Shown here in pieces: positions 8,081-13,736 of a stretch of DNA of 15,629 bases; position 1 is the first letter of the stretch, and each line of letters starts with the position of its first letter. Made by a program: the position numbers and the translations under genes. Source of the DNA: Thermoplasmatales archaeon ex4484_6. Lineage in GTDB: Archaea > Thermoplasmatota > Penumbrarchaeia > Penumbrarchaeales > Penumbrarchaeaceae. Location of the stretch: positions 1 to 15,629 of the forward strand of contig NJDO01000078.1 of assembly GCA_002254385.1 (NCBI GenBank), in the 5' to 3' direction. Under the pieces are notes generated by a model, which did no database searches, had not been told where the DNA came from, and worked only from the letters and a program-made list of their open reading frames with translations.

Positions 8081-8086
8081 GGCCCG
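8075..8086 (-). other. Frameshift site (one base apparently missing) in the BNR/Big_5 surface gene
   Basis: Around 8080-8085 the sequence is GGGCCC. The upstream frame reads GTC-GGG-CCC-TAG, while the continuing frame reads CTA-GAG-ATA-CCC. Adding one G or one C to the run gives V-G-(A/P)-L-E-I-P-L and joins both halves of one Big_5 domain without loss. A homopolymer undercall or a real one-base deletion explains this best. Confidence 0.8.
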
Positions 8087-10563
8087 ACGAGCCTTATGAT
8101 CCCCGGCAGGAATGTGGACGGGGACATCGGAATGTCGAACATGATCTTTATCTCGGGTCTGAGCGGTACATCCGAACCCTGCGGTTCCCATTCACGTATC
8201 TCCGGTGTGCCCGCATCGGATCTGGTGGTAAAGGAGAAATCGAAGGGCGAAGGGGTACCCAGGTTCTCACCATCCAGCTGGCTTCCGTTCATATCCGTTA
8301 TCGTGTGCTTCAGGATCAGGTTGTAAGAGGAGCCGAACAGGAGAGGCTGGTCCGGAATGAATATGACAGTGTCGGGTAACGGCATGGAAATGCCGCCGTT
8401 CACCCTGACGTTGCCCGGACCGATGAGGTACAGGCTGTCCTTGTCTATCGATACCGGAGACATATGATGGCTGAACGTCACCGTTATCTTCGGGTCTATG
8501 TAGGCCCTTTCCTTGCCGCCTTCCACCCGGACGGACAGGACCCGGGGATGATCCTCGATGATCCTCCTGTGTGTGACCATGACCGCAGGTGAATACACGG
8601 TAACGGGGTCGTTCACCCCGTCATAGATCGTGGCATTGAGCGTGTATGCGCCCGACGGGAGGGAGGACGTGTTCCAGAAGTATTCACCGATCCCTCCCCC
8701 TTCGGCGGTCGTACCGTTGATGAGGAGTACCTGATCGCTGGGGTCAAGGTCGGTATCGTAATGTATCGAGAACGATGCCACCTCCTCATCGTCGGAGCAT
8801 TCCCATGAGATCAGGAAGCCGGTGTCGGTTTCGTCATCCACACCGTCAGGTTCGAGGAATCTGAATACGGGAAGGGAGTTTCTCCCGGTTTCGAAGGTTA
8901 TCACATTGGAATCCGCTCTGTTCCCGAAATGGTCAAGGGTCATCAACCTCACGTGGTAGTTCGAATCGGGCTGAAGGCCGGTGAAGGAGAAATGTGTGGA
9001 CAATCTGTCCGTTACGGCCCCGTCATTGATATGTACGTCCGGATAGAGTGGGTCCTCCCTCTCCGCGATGGTGAGGTAATAGCCCTTGAACTCGACATCC
9101 GGTGACGGTTCCCATACCAGTTCCGCGCTGTCCCATGATACACTGCGCAGTCGCGGATGGACGGGGACCGGGGGATGAGGGATCGTGGGATCCGGGAAGG
9201 CAGTGGCCGTGTACGGGTCCGAATCCTCCGCGATATCATTTGACGGATTGGGGTCGGTCCTGTGGTCCATCCAGAACACCTGGGCCTTGTTCCCCGCTCC
9301 TATCACGGCCGTTGTCTCCCTTACCATCTCCGCAATGTAAATGTCAGGGTCGTTTATGAACGTCCCGAGTGAGATGGAATCATCGACGATGTGATTGCGG
9401 GAAACGGTATCACCGTTCCTTGACAGGTACCCTATCCTTATGTTGAAGAAATCCCTGCTGTCTATCTCAGTCCAGGCGAGTGCAAAGGCTCCTTCCACAT
9501 ATCCGACCCTCGGTCGGAACTGGTCCTTTCTTGTCAGGTTTTCCGTCGTGGCCTGATGGTCCTCGGACATGTTGCCGTCCCATGAGGGAGAAGAGGCCCA
9601 TCCCATCGAATAGCGTATTCTCCAGCCATCGAGTCCGGATTCCTGCCAGACTGCGAGGATGTCCCCTCTCTGGGAGAAGGCCACATCGGGGTTCTGCTGT
9701 TCCACCTCGCCTTCACGCCCGACCCGGATGTTCTTTCCGGGTACACCATTCCCGGATATGACTGCAAGATAGATGTCCCCGTTCCTTCCCGAGACGGAGT
9801 CCCCGTTCCTGTAATCCTCCCAGATCACTGCTGCCTCTCCATCGGTGGAGACGGTCATTCTCGGATGGAACTGGTCCTCGTTCGTGTCATCATCGTTCAG
9901 GATTATCGGGTCCGAGAAGGTCTCCCCGCCGTCCGTGGAACGGATCATCGAGATATCCTTCTGGAGCCTTCCCCCTCCGGTGGCGTTGTGCTCCAGAACG
10001 TAGATAACGATCAGACCCGATGCGGGGGACCATCGTATGTACGGTTCCGATATGTCACCCCCCTCCGTCGTTCCATCGGTGATGGGCGCTGCAGGGGTCC
10101 AGAGATTTCCGCTGTTGTTCGATGTGGCGAACATGAGCCTGTTCCCGTCGGCTCCGTCATCCAGCCAAATGGAGTAGAGACGACCCATGGCATCCACGGT
10201 GATGGAGGGGTGCCAGTGTTCGCGACCTTCACCGGAATCGCTGTTGACTGTGATGTCATTGTTGTTGAACAATCCGTCTCCCCAGCTGCTGCCGTTCTGG
10301 GACTTGGAGAACCTGATGTCCGAATAGAGCAGCCTGTCATCGGCCCAGACGGCGAAGAATCTCCCGTCGGAGGAGATGGTCACGTCCAGGTCCCACTGCT
10401 CATCGGTGCTCGGTTCGTAATCCTGAATGTTGTGATTCCTCGGGAATTCTCCCGCGTCCCTTCCGGGGATGCCCGATGTCATCATGAGAGGGATCGACTG
10501 GAGTATCATGAACAGGACCAGCAGAAAGGGTATCGCTCTCGGCCGCATGTTTGCACCATCCAT
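8077..10563 (-). CDS. N-terminal part of a secreted BNR-propeller / FnIII / Big_5 surface protein (frame broken at the 3' end)
   Basis: The 828-residue frame starts with a signal peptide (MRPRAIPFLLVLFMILQSIP at residues 6-25). Residues about 45-420 hold six BNR/sialidase-like units, each with a strand such as FFAVWADDR, LYSIWLDDG, AAVIWEDYR, ILAVWQESG or FALAWTEID followed by a (D/N)I-x-(F/Y)-(S/A) strand, suggesting a six-bladed propeller. An FnIII domain (about 480-580, AELVWEPSPDVEFKGYYL), another Ig-like domain and two Big_5-like domains (ITVTFSHHMSP; IKIMFDIPMSP) follow. The second Big_5 domain is cut by TAG at 8077-8079 and finished in the other frame, so the intended protein is about 1023 residues and ends at 7493. 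BNR propellers often bind or cleave glycans, but no sialidase catalytic set was identified. Start 10563 fits a leaderless transcript; 10548 is an alternative. Confidence 0.82.
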   Translation of the reverse strand: MDGANMRPRAIPFLLVLFMILQSIPLMMTSGIPGRDAGEFPRNHNIQDYEPSTDEQWDLDVTISSDGRFFAVWADDRLLYSDIRFSKSQNGSSWGDGLFNNNDITVNSDSGEGREHWHPSITVDAMGRLYSIWLDDGADGNRLMFATSNNSGNLWTPAAPITDGTTEGGDISEPYIRWSPASGLIVIYVLEHNATGGGRLQKDISMIRSTDGGETFSDPIILNDDDTNEDQFHPRMTVSTDGEAAVIWEDYRNGDSVSGRNGDIYLAVISGNGVPGKNIRVGREGEVEQQNPDVAFSQRGDILAVWQESGLDGWRIRYSMGWASSPSWDGNMSEDHQATTENLTRKDQFRPRVGYVEGAFALAWTEIDSRDFFNIRIGYLSRNGDTVSRNHIVDDSISLGTFINDPDIYIAEMVRETTAVIGAGNKAQVFWMDHRTDPNPSNDIAEDSDPYTATAFPDPTIPHPPVPVHPRLRSVSWDSAELVWEPSPDVEFKGYYLTIAEREDPLYPDVHINDGAVTDRLSTHFSFTGLQPDSNYHVRLMTLDHFGNRADSNVITFETGRNSLPVFRFLEPDGVDDETDTGFLISWECSDDEEVASFSIHYDTDLDPSDQVLLINGTTAEGGGIGEYFWNTSSLPSGAYTLNATIYDGVNDPVTVYSPAVMVTHRRIIEDHPRVLSVRVEGGKERAYIDPKITVTFSHHMSPVSIDKDSLYLIGPGNVRVNGGISMPLPDTVIFIPDQPLLFGSSYNLILKHTITDMNGSQLDGENLGTPSPFDFSFTTRSDAGTPEIREWEPQGSDVPLRPEIKIMFDIPMSPSTFLPGIIRLVGP

Positions 10564-10584
10564 GTCCGATGATGAAACTGATAT

Positions 10585-10594
10585 GGTTAAAACA
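10585..10594 (-). promoter_or_regulatory. Putative TATA box of the BNR/Big_5 surface gene
   Basis: On the minus strand TGTTTTAACC is centred about 26-27 bases before the ATG at 10563, with no Shine-Dalgarno sequence between. This spacing predicts a leaderless mRNA and favours 10563 over the internal ATG at 10548. It also suggests transcription independent of the radical SAM gene, which ends 87 bases upstream on the same strand. Confidence 0.55.
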
Positions 10595-10650
10595 ATTTCC
10601 GTGATAAGTGTACATTTTTCCCCTCCTAAAGGGCCCCGGGCCCGGATCTT

Positions 10651-12402
10651 TCACCCCTTCCCGCATCTGAGGTGAGGGAGCACCCACGGATGGTCCGGGA
10701 AGAGTTTTTCCGGATGGGGGCATCCTTCGGGAACGGACCTGAACAGCTCAGCGGCCCTCCTCCTGCCTATGCCCGGCAGCGCGAGAAGGTCGCTGAAGGA
10801 CGCCCTGTCCAGGAAAAAAGGCGTGGAGAACCCGGTGACGGACCTGGATGATATGTCAGTGACCGCCACATCGATGAATTCTCCCACTTCCGCACGGTGC
10901 TCCACGCCTACCAGCAGCGGGTAGGAGCCGATCTGTCTTCCAAAATGGACATGGCCGCTTGCCGCTTCCACCATGACCCCCTTCAGGACATGACCCGGGG
11001 GAAGCATCAGTGACAGGAACCCTCTGTCGTACTCGTCCCGGACCCTTTTCCGGAACCTTCCGAAGGCAGCCTCCACCTCCCTGGACAGGGTTTTTTCGGT
11101 ATACTGGCCCCTGCTGTCAGGAAAGAGGGCCTTCCTTATGTTTATCCTTCTCAGCATCAGCTTCCCGTCGAGCAGCGACCCTAGCAGTTCAAGGTCGAAT
11201 TCGAACGATTCGGGGGTCTGACCGGGAAGGCCCCCGAGGAAGTTCAGGCCGGGTAGAAGGCGCGGGAGCCCGTTATCGCCGTATTCGCCTCCCGCCCTGT
11301 TGATCAGTCTCACGGCCTCTTCGACCTCCTCGGCATCGGAGTTGAGATTGTTGAGCTTCTTGACGTCCGGATCCGAGGATTCCAGACCCAGTGCAAGGAC
11401 CGAGCCGGAGGTGCATTCCCCGGCGATCACCGACAGCGCCTCGAGGGAGGTCTCGGGATATGCGGCGATGACGGACGGGTTTGCATTGTCCGTGTGGATG
11501 ATGCCGCAGTCGATACCGATCCTTCTGCCCCGTTTCACCGCATCCTTCACGCCCTTTCCGTCATGGAGGGCGCTGCGGACACCCGTCATCAGGTCTCTTA
11601 TGGCTTCGGGGTCGGGTCGGGGGACCTCGAGACGTCCCACATCCGGAGAGAGATATGACATTAGGTCCGACTGACCCCCGATCCTGACGTTCTCGACTCC
11701 CCTGGATGCAAGTTCCCTCAACTCCGTGGCGATGTCATCGGGTTCCCTGAAACGGACCGGACCCCTGCCGGGCTCCATGCAGAATGAACACCCTCCCGAG
11801 ATGAATCTCGGGCAGCCGCTTGACGTCTCTATCTCGCAGATGAGGGGTGAGGGATGGTCCGGATGAAGCGAGGAGATGAACGCACCCTCTTTCAGATGTG
11901 TGTTCCACTGCTCGATCGACCTTGTTGAAGATATCACCCTTCCGGAAGCCGAGACCCCCTCACCCAACACCCCCGGGTCTCCCTGGCAGATCTCCATGCC
12001 GGGTCCGCTGTTCTGCCCCGCCGCCGAACCCGTTATTACGACCAGGGGGGCATCAAGGGAGCTGACAAGCTCGATCACCTCCCTGCGGGAGATGGGGGTG
12101 CCTCTGAGGTATTTCCCGGGGACCACGCAGCCGGATAGGATGATCACGGCTTCCAGTCCCTCAGAGGGGAGGCGGCCCCCATCCTTTCCCCTCGACATCC
12201 TCCACTGATCCACGGTCAAGTACCCGACCCGATCACGTGGAGCTCCACCGCAGACCAGCCCCCCTGCGATGGACCGGGCCTGCGGTGAGATGTAGGGGGG
12301 GACACCAAGAGCCGCCGGCTCGTCGACATAGCCGTCCAGGATGAGATATCTCCAGCGGGTGTCCCACCTGGCCTCTTTCTGGCGTGCAAGGGGCCTTACC
12401 AT
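10651..12402 (-). CDS. COG1031-type radical SAM protein with TRAM-like and C-terminal helix-hairpin-helix domains
   Basis: The 583-residue protein has four visible parts. Residues about 18-190 are a Rossmann-like N-terminal domain (LILDGYVDEPAALGVPPYIS), reminiscent of the cobalamin-binding-like domains before many radical SAM cores. The [4Fe-4S]/SAM motif is C197-x7-C205-x2-C208 (SGCPRFISGGCSFCME), with a longer first gap than the usual CxxxCxxC. The core continues to about 440, including IGGQSDLMSY and LNFLGGLPGQTPE. Residues about 465-525 look like a TRAM-type beta domain (VLKGVMVEAASGHVHFGRQI), and 537-554 form a helix-hairpin-helix (LLALPGIGRRRAAELF). This order matches archaeal COG1031 radical SAM proteins, for which I know no established substrate. 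The TRAM-like and HhH parts suggest a nucleic-acid substrate such as tRNA; this is inference. The gene is divergent from the DNA glycosylase, 75 bases away. Confidence 0.85.
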   Translation of the reverse strand: MVRPLARQKEARWDTRWRYLILDGYVDEPAALGVPPYISPQARSIAGGLVCGGAPRDRVGYLTVDQWRMSRGKDGGRLPSEGLEAVIILSGCVVPGKYLRGTPISRREVIELVSSLDAPLVVITGSAAGQNSGPGMEICQGDPGVLGEGVSASGRVISSTRSIEQWNTHLKEGAFISSLHPDHPSPLICEIETSSGCPRFISGGCSFCMEPGRGPVRFREPDDIATELRELASRGVENVRIGGQSDLMSYLSPDVGRLEVPRPDPEAIRDLMTGVRSALHDGKGVKDAVKRGRRIGIDCGIIHTDNANPSVIAAYPETSLEALSVIAGECTSGSVLALGLESSDPDVKKLNNLNSDAEEVEEAVRLINRAGGEYGDNGLPRLLPGLNFLGGLPGQTPESFEFDLELLGSLLDGKLMLRRINIRKALFPDSRGQYTEKTLSREVEAAFGRFRKRVRDEYDRGFLSLMLPPGHVLKGVMVEAASGHVHFGRQIGSYPLLVGVEHRAEVGEFIDVAVTDISSRSVTGFSTPFFLDRASFSDLLALPGIGRRRAAELFRSVPEGCPHPEKLFPDHPWVLPHLRCGKG

Positions 12403-12424
12403 GAAGGCGACATCGGCTCCCGAC

Positions 12425-12436
12425 GATATTGTTTTT
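12425..12436 (-). promoter_or_regulatory. Putative TATA box of the radical SAM gene
   Basis: On the minus strand AAAAACAATATC is centred about 28 bases before the ATG at 12402. No Shine-Dalgarno sequence precedes the start, which fits a leaderless transcript. It shares the 75-base divergent region with the glycosylase promoter. Confidence 0.45.
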
Positions 12437-12444
12437 CCTCCGGC

Positions 12445-12456
12445 AAATGATTATTT
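12445..12456 (+). promoter_or_regulatory. Putative TATA box of the DNA glycosylase gene
   Basis: AAATGATTATTT is centred about 27 bases before the ATG at 12478. No ribosome-binding site is seen, so the transcript is probably leaderless; this supports 12478 over the internal ATG at 12511. Confidence 0.5.
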
Positions 12457-12477
12457 CCCACAAGGTATTGACCTTCC

Positions 12478-13179
12478 ATGCTCCGGGCCTCTATCAGGAA
12501 GGAACTGCTCATGGTCCATTCCATCCTCTTTTCTCGCTGCGGGGACCCGGGATGGTGGCCCGGGGATACACCGTTCGAAGTGGCCGTGGGAGCCGTACTA
12601 ACGCAGAATACCAGCTGGGATAACGTGGAGAGGGCCATTCACAATCTGAAGATGAAGGATCTCATCTCTCCGGATCGGATCGTCGAGACCCCGGACGAGG
12701 AGCTGGTGCGGCTCATTCGACCTGCCGGGTTCTTCAACCAGAAATCGGTATATCTGAAGGAGTTCTCCCGTTTCCTCTCGGACCGCTTTTCGGGCAGGGT
12801 CGAGAACCTGGGTTCGGTCCCCCTTGAAAGGGCAAGGGAGGAGCTCCTTTCCGTGAAGGGTATCGGAAAGGAGACCGCGGATTCCATACTCTGCTACGGA
12901 GCGTCCCTTCCCGTCCTTGTCATCGATGCCTACACGTGGAGGTTCCTTGAAAGGTTCCTCGGGGGAAGCTTCCCGGAGGGGGTGAGAAAGGGGGATTACG
13001 ACTCCCTGCAGTCATTCCTGATGGGGGAGCTTTCCGGGGATGCGTTGTTCTACAACAGGTTCCATGCACTTCTGGTCCTTCTTTCCAAGGACCACTGCAG
13101 GAAGACCCCCGCATGCGGTTCATGCCCGCTGTCCGCCATCTGCTCTTTCGGTATGGGGGTCGGGAATAGAACAAAGTGA
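12478..13179 (+). CDS. MagIII/EndoIII-like HhH-GPD DNA glycosylase with iron-sulfur cluster (COG2231-like)
   Basis: This 233-residue base-excision repair enzyme of the HhH-GPD superfamily would remove damaged bases from DNA. Visible features are the family block GWWPGDTPFEVAVGAVLTQN (about 26-45), the helix-hairpin-helix LLSVKGIGKETADSIL (123-138), catalytic Asp150 in VIDAYTWR, and a C-terminal [4Fe-4S] set C207-x5-C213-x2-C216-x5-C222. In bifunctional EndoIII the HhH ends in a catalytic Lys (RKTA); here the position is Glu132 (KETA). As in the 3-methyladenine glycosylase MagIII group, this points to glycosylase without AP-lyase activity. The preferred substrate, for example alkylated purines, is inferred from the family. 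The SecB-like gene follows after 50 bases and may be cotranscribed. Confidence 0.87.
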   Translation: MLRASIRKELLMVHSILFSRCGDPGWWPGDTPFEVAVGAVLTQNTSWDNVERAIHNLKMKDLISPDRIVETPDEELVRLIRPAGFFNQKSVYLKEFSRFLSDRFSGRVENLGSVPLERAREELLSVKGIGKETADSILCYGASLPVLVIDAYTWRFLERFLGGSFPEGVRKGDYDSLQSFLMGELSGDALFYNRFHALLVLLSKDHCRKTPACGSCPLSAICSFGMGVGNRTK

Positions 13180-13215
13180 AATAACAGAACCACATTATTA
13201 CCCGACGTCGAAGAA

Positions 13216-13222
13216 GGAGGTG
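13216..13222 (+). promoter_or_regulatory. Strong Shine-Dalgarno sequence of the SecB-like gene
   Basis: GGAGGTG lies 7 bases before the ATG at 13230 and fixes that start. Its strength contrasts with the absence of such a site before the glycosylase, as expected if this is the second gene of an operon read from a leaderless first gene. Confidence 0.7.
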
Positions 13223-13229
13223 CGCCCCC

Positions 13230-13652
13230 ATGGGTGTCCTAAGGACCGAACTTCTTACCATCGAAGCAAAACGGGCTGGCATGGCCGGAAAGAAGATGAA
13301 CATCAGGATAGACGTTAATTCCAACATTTCCCAGATATTCCTTACTGACGAGGAGACCGCAAGGGTGGATTTCAGGTTCGTCGCCACCTATACCGGGCTG
13401 GGGAACGTTAGTCTGGAGGGCAGGATAACCTACAAGGACAGGGCAAAGGAGCTTTACGAGAAATGGACGGAGACCGGGCAGATGCCGGACGACGCCGCCC
13501 AGGAGATCCATTCGGCCATAATGAAGACATGCATGCCCGTGGCGGTCATACTGAGCAGGGAGGTCAACCTTCCCCCGCCAATGCCCATGCCTCCCGTGAA
13601 GATAAAGGGGAAGAAGAAACAGCCCCCATCATCGGGGATCGAGGTGGCGTGA
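13230..13652 (+). CDS. Small SecB-like / conserved archaeal protein of unknown function
   Basis: The protein has 140 residues. A beta-rich part (about 24-70: IRIDVNSNISQIFLT, VDFRFVATYTGLGNVSLEGR) is followed by two helices (about 69-113, with AKELYEKWTETGQMPDDAAQ and IHSAIMKTCMPVAVILSREV) and a Pro-Lys tail (LPPPMPMPPVKIKGKKK). The order of a VxFRFxATY strand, an x-L-E-G-x-(I/V)-x-Y strand, a long helix and an LPPPxPxP end resembles the archaeal SecB-superfamily proteins related to MJ0357 of Methanocaldococcus. I make this link from memory of the pattern, not from a search. If right, the protein could be a chaperone for exported proteins, of which this window encodes many. There is no signal peptide or membrane segment, so it should be cytoplasmic. 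Confidence 0.62.
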   Translation: MGVLRTELLTIEAKRAGMAGKKMNIRIDVNSNISQIFLTDEETARVDFRFVATYTGLGNVSLEGRITYKDRAKELYEKWTETGQMPDDAAQEIHSAIMKTCMPVAVILSREVNLPPPMPMPPVKIKGKKKQPPSSGIEVA

Positions 13653-13705
13653 CCCTCGGGAAGATATATTGCGTATTGACAGAATTCAGGCAACTCTAGC
13701 CGTTC

Positions 13706-13718
13706 CATTTATTTACAA
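13706..13718 (+). promoter_or_regulatory. Putative TATA box of the metallopeptidase gene
   Basis: CATTTATTTACAA is centred about 25 bases before the GTG at 13737. No Shine-Dalgarno sequence lies between, and no other in-frame start codon is near, so a leaderless GTG start is favoured. Confidence 0.55.
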
Positions 13719-13736
13719 TACCTCGGATGGTATATC

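Noticed and set aside
8075..8090. Programmed -1 frameshift at the TAG
   Set aside because: In the zero frame the codons are GTC-GGG-CCC-TAG, which is not an X-XXY-YYZ slippery heptamer, and re-pairing after a -1 slip would be poor. A missing base is simpler.
8081..8191. Separate start for the C-terminal fragment at the ATG near 8191
   Set aside because: The residues between 8191 and about 8081 read as nonsense in that frame, while the other frame is a good Big_5 domain there.
9865..10572. Plus-strand open frame of 235 codons
   Set aside because: Antisense shadow of the BNR surface gene; no promoter, ribosome site or recognisable motif.
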